Both the position numbers and the translations under genes were made by a program. The notes under the pieces are model-generated. The model searched no databases. It was not told the origin of the DNA and saw only the letters and a program-made list of their open reading frames with translations. From NCBI GenBank assembly GCA_019750095.1, contig JAIEOW010000025.1:1-61966 (forward strand): a stretch of DNA of 61,966 bases. Direction: 5' to 3'. Source of the DNA: Phycisphaerales bacterium. GTDB lineage: Bacteria; Planctomycetota; Phycisphaerae; Phycisphaerales; UBA1924. Each line of letters starts with the position of its first letter. Positions within the stretch are counted from its first letter, which is position 1. Positions 1 to 8,667 of the stretch are shown here, piece after piece.

Positions 1-345
1 GGAGCCCATCACGCGAAGAGCAATGGATGAGTCGGGCTTGGTCGCGGCCTGAGCGGAGTAGTCGTTCCACTCGATCAGCAGCTTCTGCACGCCGTCGGTG
101 GCGGCCTGGTGGCTGACGATCGAGCCGGAGAGAAACGTGATGCCCTCCTGCGGATCGCTGAGCAGGTCGCGATCACGCTTGGAGAGGTTGGTCATCTTCG
201 CCGGATCGCAGACGCCCTTGACATAGACCCAGTCGAGCAGCTGCTCGGCCCTGAACTTGGGCATGCCGCGTTCGGCCATCCAGGCCTGGAGGGATTCAAG
301 GGTGAACTCAAAGATGTGGTTGGCGGGATGTTTGAGGAAGGGCAC
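1..345 (-). CDS. rlmN: 23S rRNA (adenine2503-C2)-methyltransferase RlmN, N-terminal part, cut by the window edge
   Basis: The minus strand reads 115 codons from a GTG at 345 and runs off the window at base 1. The segment RAEQLLDWVYVKGV followed by DPAKMTNLSKRDRDLL and a later KLLIEW is the N-terminal helical region of RlmN, the radical-SAM enzyme that methylates A2503 of 23S rRNA and A37 of some tRNAs. The CxxxCxxC cluster and catalytic cysteines lie outside the window. No strong ribosome binding site precedes the GTG, so the start is provisional. The gene is divergent from trpA across a heptad repeat. Confidence 0.85.
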   Translation of the reverse strand, partial: MPFLKHPANHIFEFTLESLQAWMAERGMPKFRAEQLLDWVYVKGVCDPAKMTNLSKRDRDLLSDPQEGITFLSGSIVSHQAATDGVQKLLIEWNDYSAQAATKPDSSIALRVMGS

Positions 346-376
346 GGGGGATGGTATTCGGTGGGGGGCGGGGATC

Positions 377-432
377 GGGTCTCGGGAGTCGGGAGTCGGG
401 AATCGGGAGTCGGGAATCGGGAGCAGGGAGTC
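377..432. repeat. GGGAGTC/GGGAATC heptad tandem repeat
   Basis: Eight consecutive 7-nt units starting with GGG: one GGGTCTC, four GGGAGTC, two GGGAATC and one GGGAGCA. The reverse complement is GATTCCC/GACTCCC, the same unit as the arrays near 8634 and 21274. It lies between the divergent rlmN and trpA genes. A period of 7 is not compatible with a conserved reading frame, so this is non-coding. Confidence 0.9.
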
Positions 433-477
433 GGGTGGCACGCTCGTCCCAACCATGCGCCCACAATCGCACGCCCT

Positions 478-545
478 TGATGCCTTAATGCCTTGATGCC
501 TTCCTCTTGCCTCATGCCTCTTGCCCCATGCCTTCCCTGCCTTCC
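478..545. repeat. Degenerate TGATGCCT octads and TCTTGCC heptads before trpA
   Basis: Three TGATGCCT-like octads are followed by TCTTGCC, TCATGCC, TCTTGCC and CCATGCC in exact 7-nt register at 505-532. TCTTGCC is the reverse complement of the GGCAAGA heptad found at 20640. The array ends a few bases before the putative trpA -10 box. Confidence 0.75.
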
Positions 546-551
546 TACTCT
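546..551 (+). promoter_or_regulatory. Possible -10 box (TACTCT) for a leaderless trpA mRNA
   Basis: TACTCT fits TANNNT and lies 8 nt before the trpA ATG. No Shine-Dalgarno sequence is visible in the pyrimidine-rich stretch between them. Ten other genes in the window show the same arrangement. No clear -35 box is seen. Confidence 0.4.
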
Positions 552-559
552 CTCCCCGC

Positions 560-1369
560 ATGTCCCGCCTCGCCTCCATCTTCGCCGATCTGCGTGCCCG
601 AAAGGCCAAGGCTCTCATGCCGTTTGTCTGCGGGGCGTATCCGGCACCCGGTGTGACGGCGGGAGTGCTGGCCGCGATGGAGCGGGCGGGGGCGAGCGTG
701 GTGGAGGTCGGGTATCCGTTCAGCGATCCGATCGCCGACGGCCCGGTGATCGCCGCGGCGATGCACGATGCGCTGCAGCGCAGGGCAACGCCCGCGGGCG
801 TGACGGGTGAGATCGCCGCCGCACGGGCAGCGGGGCTGAAGATCGGCGTGGTGGCGATGGTCAGCGTCTCGATCGTGCACCGACTGGGACCGGAGAAGTA
901 CTTTGCGTCTCTGAAGTCGGCGGGCGTGGACGGGGTCATCCTGCCGGATGTGGTCTTGGAAGATGCCCAGGCGTGGATCGCGAGTGCACGCGACGCCGGG
1001 CTCACGGTGACGCTGCTGGTTGCGCCGACGACGGATGTGAAGCGGGCGGAGAAGATCGCGCGATCGTGCAGTGGATTTGTATACATGCTGGCGCGGGCGG
1101 GGATCACGGGTGAGAGCGCGTCGATCGCGACCGATGCGCTGCGCGAGCGCGTTCGGCTGCTTCGCGGCGTGTCCGATCTGCCGATTGCCGTGGGGTTCGG
1201 AGTCTCGAACGCCGCCCAGGTGCGGCAGATTGTTCATGATTGTGACGCCGACGCGGCGATCGTCGGGAGTGCGCTCGTGCGTCGCATGTGCGACGCGCAG
1301 GCCGCGGGTCAGGACCCGATCCTGGCGGCGGAATTGTTCGCGCGAGAGCTGGCCAAGGGGCTGGTGTAG
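560..1369 (+). CDS. trpA: Tryptophan synthase alpha chain
   Basis: TrpA cleaves indole-3-glycerol phosphate to indole and glyceraldehyde-3-phosphate, and indole is channelled to TrpB. From the ATG at 560 the protein has 269 residues, the usual family length. The catalytic pair falls at the canonical E. coli numbers: Glu49 (VEVGYPFSD) and Asp60 (IADGP). The phosphate-binding GFGVS and GSALV segments are present near the C-terminus. An in-frame ATG at 521 would add a repeat-encoded tail and is rejected. No other trp gene lies in the window; a PIG-L deacetylase follows after 45 bp. Confidence 0.95.
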   Translation: MSRLASIFADLRARKAKALMPFVCGAYPAPGVTAGVLAAMERAGASVVEVGYPFSDPIADGPVIAAAMHDALQRRATPAGVTGEIAAARAAGLKIGVVAMVSVSIVHRLGPEKYFASLKSAGVDGVILPDVVLEDAQAWIASARDAGLTVTLLVAPTTDVKRAEKIARSCSGFVYMLARAGITGESASIATDALRERVRLLRGVSDLPIAVGFGVSNAAQVRQIVHDCDADAAIVGSALVRRMCDAQAAGQDPILAAELFARELAKGLV

Positions 1370-1414
1370 TCGGTTGTCGCGGGTGCCCGGGCTTGCGCAC
1401 GGGACTCGGATTGC

Positions 1415-2218
1415 ATGGGACGCTCGCTCAACATCGTTGTGTTCGGTCCGCACCCGGATGATCAAGAGATCGGCATGGGCGGCACGATCGCCAAGTTCGC
1501 GGCGAACGGGCACAACGTGCTCATCGCCGACGTGACCGATGGCTCACCCACGCCGCGGGGGGAGCGTGCCAGTCGGCTGGTTGAGGCCGCGGGCGCGCTC
1601 GCGGCACTGCAGCCCGAACCCGCGACCCCCGGAGCAAAGCCGATCGCTCGGACGCTGCTGGATCTGCCGAATCGGATGGTCGAGCACACGCTGAAAACGC
1701 GGCACCTCTTCGCAGGCCTGATCCGGGCCCATCAGGCACAAGTGATTTTTACGCCGTGGCCCGAGGACGCGCACCCGGACCATCGCGCGGTGACGCGTGC
1801 GGTGGAGGACGCGCGGTTTGATGCCAAGCTGACGAAGATCGAGATGCCCACGCCGCCGGGGTTCACGCAGATCGGTCCGCCGATCTATGCGAAGTGGTTG
1901 TTCTACTACCACGTCTCGCACTTGCGGGCGACGATCACGCCGAGCTTTCTGCTGGATATCACGGGGTTTGAGCAGAAGAAGGTGTCGAGCATCCGGGCGT
2001 ATCGCTCGCAGTTCGGGCCGTTTGACGCGGCGGTCGCGCCCGCGCCGGCGTCGTTCTCCGCCGGCGATCCGAAGGGGCGATTGGTCACGCAGGATCTGCC
2101 GGAACGGATGCTGCAGTTCAACGCCTACATGGGATCGCTGATCGGGTCGGCATATGCCGAGCCCTTCTTCACGAAGGAGCCGATCGGGCTTTCCTCGCTC
2201 GGCGAGCTGATGATGTGA
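1415..2218 (+). CDS. PIG-L/LmbE family zinc-dependent N-deacetylase
   Basis: This 267-residue protein opens with the PIG-L zinc motif PHPDD (residues 12-16) and carries the second motif HPDH near residue 125, where the third metal-binding histidine sits. Family members deacetylate N-acetylglucosamine-type groups, for example in bacillithiol (BshB), mycothiol or glycolipid synthesis. The C-terminal stretch with AYRSQFGPF resembles BshB1-type enzymes, but no bshA or bshC is nearby and the substrate cannot be assigned. It follows trpA by 45 bp on the same strand and converges on the SDR gene. Confidence 0.85.
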   Translation: MGRSLNIVVFGPHPDDQEIGMGGTIAKFAANGHNVLIADVTDGSPTPRGERASRLVEAAGALAALQPEPATPGAKPIARTLLDLPNRMVEHTLKTRHLFAGLIRAHQAQVIFTPWPEDAHPDHRAVTRAVEDARFDAKLTKIEMPTPPGFTQIGPPIYAKWLFYYHVSHLRATITPSFLLDITGFEQKKVSSIRAYRSQFGPFDAAVAPAPASFSAGDPKGRLVTQDLPERMLQFNAYMGSLIGSAYAEPFFTKEPIGLSSLGELMM

Positions 2219-2237
2219 TCGCGAGTTCGCCTGCGGC

Positions 2238-3077
2238 TTACTTGGTCGAGCGTCTTGCCGCGATCCGTTCCAGAGCCCAATCGCTCACGCCCGGCATCAT
2301 GATCGCCGCCCCCATGCCCACGCGCGTGAGCCACCCTTTGAACCCCGTCCACACCTCGCCCCGCGGCGAGCGCAGCTCGTTCACGGTGCACTCGGCGACA
2401 AAGTCCGGAGTTTGCTTGAGTCGCGCCGGGGTCTGAATGGTCTTGCGAACTCCGCCGGCGCGAGCCGTCACCTGGTCGGAGAACTCGGTCGCGGTTCCGA
2501 TGGGGTGAACGCTGGAGACGAACACGCCGAGCGGCTTGAGCTCGTGGCGCATCGATGAGGCGCACATGGCCTGGGCCGCTTTGGTCGCGCTATAGATCGA
2601 GTACCTCGGAAGAGTCACCCGCGCCAGGCACGAGCTGCACCAGAGCACATGCCCGCGATACCGCTCGCCCGGCGCGGGCGGCTTTTCCAGCATCCGCGCG
2701 AGCGCGGGCCGAATGATGTTGAGTGAGCCGAAGAAGTTCGTCTCAAACATCGCCCGGACCCGCTCGTCGGACATCTCGTGCAGCGGCGACTCATCGCCAT
2801 ATCCCGCATTGGCATAGACCGCGTAGACCGAGCCGAATGCGCTGACACACGCCTGGACCAGTTGTGCGCACTGGGCTTCGCGCGTGACGTCGGTCTCGAG
2901 GATCTCTGCTCGGCCACCGATGGCAACGATCTGATCACGCACTCCAACAAGCTTGTCGGCCCGCCGAGCGCCGAGGGCGACGGGCATTCCGGCTCTGGCA
3001 CACGCGAGCGCGGTCGCCGCGCCGATGCCGCTGGAGGCACCGGTGATCACGATGGGCTTGCCTTGGAGACTGACCAA
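2238..3077 (-). CDS. Short-chain dehydrogenase/reductase (SDR)
   Basis: This is a classical SDR of 279 residues. The Rossmann cofactor motif TGASSGIG is at about residues 13-20, the YANAG structural motif at about 90, and the YSATK catalytic signature follows a serine 13 residues upstream. The C-terminal extension is somewhat long and contains a hydrophobic patch, as in SDRs annotated as lipid or steroid reductases. The substrate is unknown. The start at 3077 is a TTG without a clear ribosome binding site. Confidence 0.85.
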   Translation of the reverse strand: MVSLQGKPIVITGASSGIGAATALACARAGMPVALGARRADKLVGVRDQIVAIGGRAEILETDVTREAQCAQLVQACVSAFGSVYAVYANAGYGDESPLHEMSDERVRAMFETNFFGSLNIIRPALARMLEKPPAPGERYRGHVLWCSSCLARVTLPRYSIYSATKAAQAMCASSMRHELKPLGVFVSSVHPIGTATEFSDQVTARAGGVRKTIQTPARLKQTPDFVAECTVNELRSPRGEVWTGFKGWLTRVGMGAAIMMPGVSDWALERIAARRSTK

Positions 3078-3121
3078 GATGTATGCGGGGCTGGCCGAAG
3101 GGCCTGTGGCCGTGCCGGTGC

Positions 3122-3280
3122 TTACTTCGCGTTATCGATGGCTCGCTCGCCCGCTTCGCCGGCGTTCTTGACGTCCTGGCCGACACCCTTGACGGTCTGG
3201 CAAGCCGGAAGAATCACAACGACCAAGGCCAGAGCCAGAGCAAAGAAACCCGCAGTCACGACGCGATTGGAGTTCCGCAT
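3122..3280 (-). CDS. Entericidin-like small lipoprotein
   Basis: A 52-residue gene with ATG at 3280 and a good Shine-Dalgarno GAGG about 8 nt upstream. The N-terminus is a hydrophobic signal ending in LPAC, a lipobox that puts the lipidated cysteine at residue 27. The mature part QTVKGVGQDVKNAGEAGERA matches the entericidin A/B pattern (TVxGxGxDxxxxGxAxxxA). In enterobacteria, entericidins are small membrane lipoproteins linked to stress-induced lysis; the role here is unknown. It lies between the SDR and tRNA-His on the same strand. Confidence 0.8.
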   Translation of the reverse strand: MRNSNRVVTAGFFALALALVVVILPACQTVKGVGQDVKNAGEAGERAIDNAK

Positions 3281-3319
3281 ATCTGTACCTCAACGGGATG
3301 AATCGAAAAACCGAAAAAG

Positions 3320-3394
3320 GGTGGCCAACGGGACTCGAACCCGCGACCCCGAGAATCACAATCTCGTGCTCTAACCAACTGAGCTATGGCCACC
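3320..3394 (-). tRNA. tRNA-His (GTG)
   Basis: The minus strand folds as a full cloverleaf with anticodon loop TTGTGAT, giving GTG. The extra G at position -1 opposite discriminator C73 is the histidine identity element. The 3' CCA is not encoded; a run of T follows the discriminator base. Confidence 0.95.
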
Positions 3395-3542
3395 AACGTG
3401 TCCGCCCGGCTTCTCCGGTCGGACGAAGAGTGTACGGACCATGGGCGGCTGTTTCCAAGCCCCGAACGTGGACTATTCTGGTGCCCGAACCAGGCGCTCG
3501 GATCGTGGACCGAGTGAGCCGATGTGGAGGAGCTGCTGCGTC

Positions 3543-4241
3543 ATGGTTGAGGCCCTCCTTCTCGGTGCAATCTTCGGGCTCATTCTGGGCGTGCCGGTTC
3601 TTGCGACATGGTGGGAGCCGCGGCTGGTCTGGCCCTATGGCGATCCGCAGCCCCACACGATGGTGCCTGATCCTGGAAGCTTCGGCATCATGACCGTGCA
3701 ACGGGGCCTTGCCGCGGGGTTCACGTTTCTGGGGTGGTGCCCGGATCTCAAGGGCAAGGGGTACAACCTGGCCTATGGCATGCTGGTCTCGCCAGATCGC
3801 CAGACGCTCGCGATCGTCGGCGTGGGCAAGATGTTCGGCGTGCCCCTCGCCGCGACGTGGCTGCATTCTGCATCGGGCGATCGGCAGAAGTGGTGGGTGA
3901 CGGTCAACAACCCGTCGGCCTTCGAGCACGATCCGCTCGGCCAGACCGAGATGCGCATCGTCAAGCCCGTGGACTTCGCCGAGCAGCACGCGAATCACAT
4001 GGCGTGGGTGGCAACTCGGCTCGTCGGTACGGCTGCCGCATTTGCGCCGGGGGAAGAACTGCAGATGCTTCGTGCCCACAAGCGCGAGCGGATCGAACTC
4101 ATGGTGCGTTCCGGACTGGTCCGGTTCATCGACCCGCTGAACCAAGACCGCTGGCGCTACACGCTGCACGGCGCGGTCTGGGTCTCGGCCAGCGGATTCT
4201 GGAACCAGTTGCGTGCCATGGTGTGGACCCGAAAGCGTTAG
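3543..4241 (+). CDS. Uncharacterised protein with one N-terminal membrane segment
   Basis: A 232-residue protein with ATG at 3543 and a GGAGGAG ribosome binding site about 12 nt upstream. Residues 3-23 form a hydrophobic segment (ALLLGAIFGLILGVPVLAT), either a signal anchor or an uncleaved signal. The rest is soluble, rich in Trp and Arg near the end, and shows no motif I recognise. Upstream in-frame starts would read through the region after tRNA-His and are not supported. The stop overlaps the stop of the convergent esterase-like gene by 4 nt. Confidence 0.6.
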   Translation: MVEALLLGAIFGLILGVPVLATWWEPRLVWPYGDPQPHTMVPDPGSFGIMTVQRGLAAGFTFLGWCPDLKGKGYNLAYGMLVSPDRQTLAIVGVGKMFGVPLAATWLHSASGDRQKWWVTVNNPSAFEHDPLGQTEMRIVKPVDFAEQHANHMAWVATRLVGTAAAFAPGEELQMLRAHKRERIELMVRSGLVRFIDPLNQDRWRYTLHGAVWVSASGFWNQLRAMVWTRKR

Positions 4242-6073
4242 TCTTTTCTCTCGCCGATCGGCACCGACGCCGAGGTCTTCTGCTGCCACACCAGCACATC
4301 GAACGCCTTGCGAGGCACCATGGGTGTGAACTGCTGTGCCATGGCAAGCGCACCGATACTTCGAATAGGACGGCGTGAAGTCGCCCAGGCCGACCCGGGG
4401 TGGTCGCTCTTGGCCCCGCGGATGTCCAGCACCGCGCGGGGAAGCTCCGAGGCCAGAAACACCGCCTCCACGCTGCGAGCGGGCGGCTTGGAGAGCACGT
4501 GATCGCTGCGCAGCGTGCCGCCACCCTGTGGAATGGCGGTGTACGTGCCCTCGCCCGTGACGAATCCGAACGCGACCATCGATGTGCCGAGCGCTTTGGA
4601 GAGGTGGCTGCCCATAGGCCGAATACCGCTGGCGGCATCGCGGGTGACGTGCCCGTTGTGCGCCCAGAGCACGATCTTTTCGCCGGGATGCTGATCGAGA
4701 ATCCACAGCACGTTGGCGGCCATGGACTCATCGCGAGCGTTGAAGCCGTTGGATGAGGCGTACATGTTGGCGCACTGGCGCACCACGCGCACGTTCTGGA
4801 TCGCCCAGTCGGTCTCGAGTTCGCTGGCATTCTTGGCCAGTTCATCACGACGGATTAGCAGTTCGGCGAGGATTCCATCGATCGACGCCACGATCGCCGC
4901 GGCATCGACCGGCGGGAGCTCGCTCGCGGGCTTCCTGCGGATCTCCAGGCATTTGTTCCCCCCATACGGCTTGGTCGTGCTGCGCGTGATGCTGTACTCG
5001 CCGCTGCCGCCGGAGAGAAACCTGACCGCGTCATTCTCAAAGTCGAACGAGAACAGCTCGGGGTTCTCATACTTCACGCCGTCGAGCTCGATCTGAACGT
5101 CGTCGAACCACGCCGTGCCCCCGCCGTTGAGCAGGAATCCGAAGGCGATGCCCTCGGTGTTCTTCGGCACATCGATGACGAACTCATGGCGTGTCCACTC
5201 GGTGTCGCCGGTGATGTTCTTGTCGTTCATGTTGTTGAAGCCGTTGACGCCCGTCGGCGTGTCGCATCGCCACCACGCGCCGGCCCAGCCCGTCACTCCC
5301 TCCGTGCGAATCCATGCGCTCAACCGGACCGATTTGCCCGCCGCGGCCTCCACCGGGAATGAGCCCGTTGCGCTCGTGAATCCGCCGCTCGTGCTCCCGA
5401 CCTGCGCGCGGGCACCGAGCGTCTGTACGTCCTTGAGCACGCCGCGGAAACGCTCGGCCAACTCCGGCGCGTGGTCGAGCAGAAAGTCCTGTCCGATCTT
5501 CCATGCCACGTCAGGTGTCTGCATGTCAAAGCCCGTGAACCGCAGCCGCGGCTTGCCCTCGGCCTCCGGGTTCTTCACGTTCCACGCCCGCATCCACTCG
5601 ACCAAGGCGAGCACTTCCATGGTGTTCCATGTCCAGAAGTACATCCCGCCAATGAGTTTCTTCGGGTCGCCTCGGCCATGGATCACGTACTCATTGAGCG
5701 CAAAGGACTCGGGCATGTTCGCCTCGATGCTGAACAGCGAGAATCCCTTGATTTCAACGAGGTACTCAAGCAGGCGGTGCTTGAACTGGAACGCCTCTTT
5801 GGTGCCATGCGTCGGCTCGCCCAGCGAGACCACGCGCGCGTCGCCGATGATGACGTCAAGCCCGGCCAGATCATCAAACCCTTGACCTGCGGCGTCGTGC
5901 TGAAACGCGATGGCTTTCTTCCGCACCCAGGCCCCGCCGAGAGCGATCGGATCGGACACCTCCGCCCCGACCACCTTGGGTGGCGACGCGGGCTGCTCCG
6001 CCTGGGCGCCGCCGGAGCCATCCCCCGGCTGGAGCAGACTCAGGGCGAACACGGTGCTGAAGACCAGATGCAT
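4238..6073 (-). CDS. Secreted erythromycin-esterase-family protein with an inserted carbohydrate-binding-like domain
   Basis: A protein of 611 residues. The start at 6073 is preferred because AAAAGGAG lies 7 nt upstream; the ATG at 6079 would be only 1 nt away. A signal peptide covers about residues 1-20. The Ere fold is seen in two halves: GEPTHG with His89 and SIEAN with Glu117 in the first, and ARDES plus WAHNGH (His472, His475) in the second. Between them, about residues 217-386, is a beta-rich insert ending in AWFDDVQIELDG, the signature of CBM4/9-like jelly-roll modules. Ere enzymes hydrolyse the macrolide lactone, but most homologues have unknown substrates. With the insert, a cell-surface or glycan-related esterase is as likely as resistance. 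Confidence 0.85.
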   Translation of the reverse strand: MHLVFSTVFALSLLQPGDGSGGAQAEQPASPPKVVGAEVSDPIALGGAWVRKKAIAFQHDAAGQGFDDLAGLDVIIGDARVVSLGEPTHGTKEAFQFKHRLLEYLVEIKGFSLFSIEANMPESFALNEYVIHGRGDPKKLIGGMYFWTWNTMEVLALVEWMRAWNVKNPEAEGKPRLRFTGFDMQTPDVAWKIGQDFLLDHAPELAERFRGVLKDVQTLGARAQVGSTSGGFTSATGSFPVEAAAGKSVRLSAWIRTEGVTGWAGAWWRCDTPTGVNGFNNMNDKNITGDTEWTRHEFVIDVPKNTEGIAFGFLLNGGGTAWFDDVQIELDGVKYENPELFSFDFENDAVRFLSGGSGEYSITRSTTKPYGGNKCLEIRRKPASELPPVDAAAIVASIDGILAELLIRRDELAKNASELETDWAIQNVRVVRQCANMYASSNGFNARDESMAANVLWILDQHPGEKIVLWAHNGHVTRDAASGIRPMGSHLSKALGTSMVAFGFVTGEGTYTAIPQGGGTLRSDHVLSKPPARSVEAVFLASELPRAVLDIRGAKSDHPGSAWATSRRPIRSIGALAMAQQFTPMVPRKAFDVLVWQQKTSASVPIGERKD

Positions 6074-6214
6074 GGGCATGCTCCTTTTGCGGCCTGAACG
6101 CCATCCGACCCCGCTATTCGTCCGATAACAGGGCGTACCGTTTTACCACGACCGAGAAGATCCGGTTTCACTGCGTCAAAAGGCGGCATCCAAGCCGATA
6201 CCCACGAGGAACCT

Positions 6215-7759
6215 ATGCCACTGACCATTCCCAATCCAAACTCCGCCGACGTCGGCCTGATCGGTCTTGCTGTGATGGGGGCGAACTTTGCCCTGAACAT
6301 GGCCGACCATGGCTTCAAAGTGGCGGTGTACAACCGGACCACCGCCGTCACAGAGGCCTTTGTCGCCGAGAATCCGGCGAGCGTCATCGGCCCTGGCGGC
6401 GCGATCGTTCCCGCCGCCGATCTCAAGGACTTTGTCAAGAGCATCAAGCGGCCGCGCCGGATCATGATCCTGGTCAAGGCCGGTCCGGGCACCGACGCTG
6501 TGATCGATGGGCTCGTGCCGCTGCTGGAAGCCGGCGATTGCATCATCGATGGCGGAAACGCCGAGTGGAACGACACCGTGCGGCGTGAGGCCGCGTTGAA
6601 AGCCAAGGGTCTGCTGTTTGTCGGCTCTGGTGTCTCTGGTGGCGAAGAGGGCGCTCGCTTCGGGCCCTCGCTCATGCCCGGTGGAGACCTCGCCGCTTGG
6701 GAACTCATCAAGCCCATCTGGACCGCCGTCGCCGCCAAAGTCGATGCCAAGACCGGCAAGCCGATCATGGGCCACGCCCGCGGCAAGCCCGTCAAGGCCG
6801 AGACCGGAATCCCCTGCACCACGCACATCGGCCCCGGTGGCGCGGGCCACTATGTGAAGATGGTCCACAATGGGATCGAATACGGCGACATGCAGCTCAT
6901 CTGCGAGGGTTACCACTTCATGCGCGACGTGCTGGAGATGTCCAACAGCGACATGTCCCGTGTCTTTGGCGACTGGAACGCCGGCGATCTGGATAGCTTT
7001 CTCATCGAGATCACCGCGGACATTCTCCGCCAGAAGGACCCGATCTCGGGCAAGGACTTCGTCGATGTGGTGCTCGATGCCGCCGGTCAGAAGGGCACCG
7101 GCAAGTGGACGATCAACAGCGCGCTGGACCTGGGCGTGCCCGCGCCGACCATGGCCGAGGCGGTCTTTGCACGTGCGATCAGCGCGATGAAGGACGAGCG
7201 CGTTACCGCGAGCAAGGTGCTCTTGCCCCCGCCGCGACATCATCATGACCACGGCCAGACGCAGCGCAACTGGACCGAGTGCGTGCGGGATGCGCTGTAT
7301 TGCTCGAAGATCTGCTCGTACGCCCAGGGCTTTGCGCTCATGGCCGCGGCGAGCAAGCAGAACAACTGGAATCTCAAGCTGGGCGAGATCGCGATGATCT
7401 TCCGCGGCGGGTGCATCATCCGCGCCCGCTTCCTGCAGAAGATCTTCGAGGCCTATCAGCGCAACCCGAATCTCTCGAATCTGCTGCTGGACCCGTACTT
7501 TGCGGGTGTGATCCAGCAGAACCAGCACAACTGGCGTGCGGTGGTGGCCCGTGCCGCCGTTGATGGCGTGCCCGTGCCCGCCTTTGCCAGCGCGCTCAGC
7601 TACTACGACTCCTATCGCAGTGCGCGTCTGCCCGCGAACCTGCTGCAGTCGCAGCGCGACTACTTCGGCTCGCACACGTATGAGCGCGTCGATCAGCCCC
7701 GCGGCAAGTTCTTCCATCTCGACTGGCTTGACCCTAAGCGTCCGCAGCACAACGCATGA
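6215..7759 (+). CDS. gnd: 6-phosphogluconate dehydrogenase, decarboxylating
   Basis: This enzyme converts 6-phosphogluconate and NADP+ to ribulose-5-phosphate, CO2 and NADPH in the oxidative pentose phosphate pathway. The N-terminal cofactor motif GLIGLAVMG starts at about residue 12, followed by [18 protein letters not shown] and the signature [17 protein letters not shown] with the catalytic lysine. The C-terminal domain ends with YDSYR, RDYFG and HLDWLD. At 514 residues it is about 45 longer than E. coli Gnd, including a His-rich loop around residue 340. GAGGA precedes the ATG. The stop overlaps the next start (ATGA). Confidence 0.96.
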   Translation: MPLTIPNPNSADVGLIGLAVMGANFALNMADHGFKVAVYNRTTAVTEAFVAENPASVIGPGGAIVPAADLKDFVKSIKRPRRIMILVKAGPGTDAVIDGLVPLLEAGDCIIDGGNAEWNDTVRREAALKAKGLLFVGSGVSGGEEGARFGPSLMPGGDLAAWELIKPIWTAVAAKVDAKTGKPIMGHARGKPVKAETGIPCTTHIGPGGAGHYVKMVHNGIEYGDMQLICEGYHFMRDVLEMSNSDMSRVFGDWNAGDLDSFLIEITADILRQKDPISGKDFVDVVLDAAGQKGTGKWTINSALDLGVPAPTMAEAVFARAISAMKDERVTASKVLLPPPRHHHDHGQTQRNWTECVRDALYCSKICSYAQGFALMAAASKQNNWNLKLGEIAMIFRGGCIIRARFLQKIFEAYQRNPNLSNLLLDPYFAGVIQQNQHNWRAVVARAAVDGVPVPAFASALSYYDSYRSARLPANLLQSQRDYFGSHTYERVDQPRGKFFHLDWLDPKRPQHNA

Positions 7760-8583
7760 CCGATCGTCCGTCCAACCGAGTCTCGGAGCCCGCGGCACCC
7801 TCCTTCAACGAGGCGCACGGGTCTCCTGTGGCGGTGCGGGCCGGACTGCTCGGTTCGCTCGTGGCCGCGCGGCGTGTGGAGTCACTCTCTGCACGGGTGA
7901 GCGATCCGACGGTGGTGTGTGTCACGCCGCGACTGTCGCTCCGCCCGCTTCGGGAATCCGATCGCGCCGAGTTTCTGCGCGTTTACACGCTCAGCCGTCC
8001 CCATCTCGCTCGGTTCTGTCCGCTTTCGACCGACGAGCACGACCAGCAGCCGGCGGCCGAGGTCTTTGATCGACAGGTTCAGCTCGCTCGGCGTGCCGTG
8101 GAAACCGGTCGAGCGTGGCGCGTCTGCGGTTTCGACGATCGCGGACGGCTTGTCGGCGCGTTCAACATCAACGACATCTCGCGCGGCCTTGAAAACATCG
8201 GCGAACTGGTCTTCTGGGTCGGCGTCGAGCACGCGGGCCAAGGAATCGCCAGCGAGGGTGTTCGGGCTGCGATGCAGCACGCCTTCGCCGACCTGCCGCG
8301 TGGCTTGGGATTGCACAAGCTCATCGCGCTCGTTGCCCCCGAGAACGCCCGCTGCGGTGCGCTCATGCGTCGTGTCGGCATGAACCTGCTCCCACAGCCG
8401 CCAGTGGGTCTGAAGCTCTCGGGCAGCACAGTCCTCCACGACACCTACGCGGCGTATGTTCCGGTGACGGGACTGGTCGAAGGCAAGCCCTCGATCGCCG
8501 AGAACATCTTCGGCCGCGGCTTGTTGAGCATCTTGAAGACCGAATCGCACGAGCCGGACGAGATGGGACATTCGCGGGCGTGA
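7756..8583 (+). CDS. GNAT family N-acetyltransferase (RimJ/RimL-like)
   Basis: The gene is translationally coupled to gnd through an ATGA overlap. Of its 275 residues, the first 50 are an extension without clear homology; the acetyltransferase domain begins at [11 protein letters not shown]. The acetyl-CoA-binding region corresponds to [14 protein letters not shown], followed by [23 protein letters not shown], a typical RimJ/L pattern. The substrate could be a protein N-terminus, an antibiotic or a small amine. The long N-terminal extension is unusual for the family. Confidence 0.8.
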   Translation: MTDRPSNRVSEPAAPSFNEAHGSPVAVRAGLLGSLVAARRVESLSARVSDPTVVCVTPRLSLRPLRESDRAEFLRVYTLSRPHLARFCPLSTDEHDQQPAAEVFDRQVQLARRAVETGRAWRVCGFDDRGRLVGAFNINDISRGLENIGELVFWVGVEHAGQGIASEGVRAAMQHAFADLPRGLGLHKLIALVAPENARCGALMRRVGMNLLPQPPVGLKLSGSTVLHDTYAAYVPVTGLVEGKPSIAENIFGRGLLSILKTESHEPDEMGHSRA

Positions 8584-8598
8584 TGGAGTCGGCACCCG

Positions 8599-8661
8599 GC
8601 ATTCGGCAATCGGCATTCGAGACAATCAACGTCGATTCCCGATTCCCGATTCCCGATTCCC
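8599..8661. repeat. CGGCATT and GATTCCC heptads between convergent genes
   Basis: Three CGGCATT-like heptads are followed, after a short spacer, by four perfect GATTCCC units at 8634-8661. The array fills the gap between the 3' ends of the acetyltransferase gene and sthA. The same GATTCCC unit occurs at 21274 and, inverted, at 377. Confidence 0.88.
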
Positions 8662-8667
8662 ACGCTC

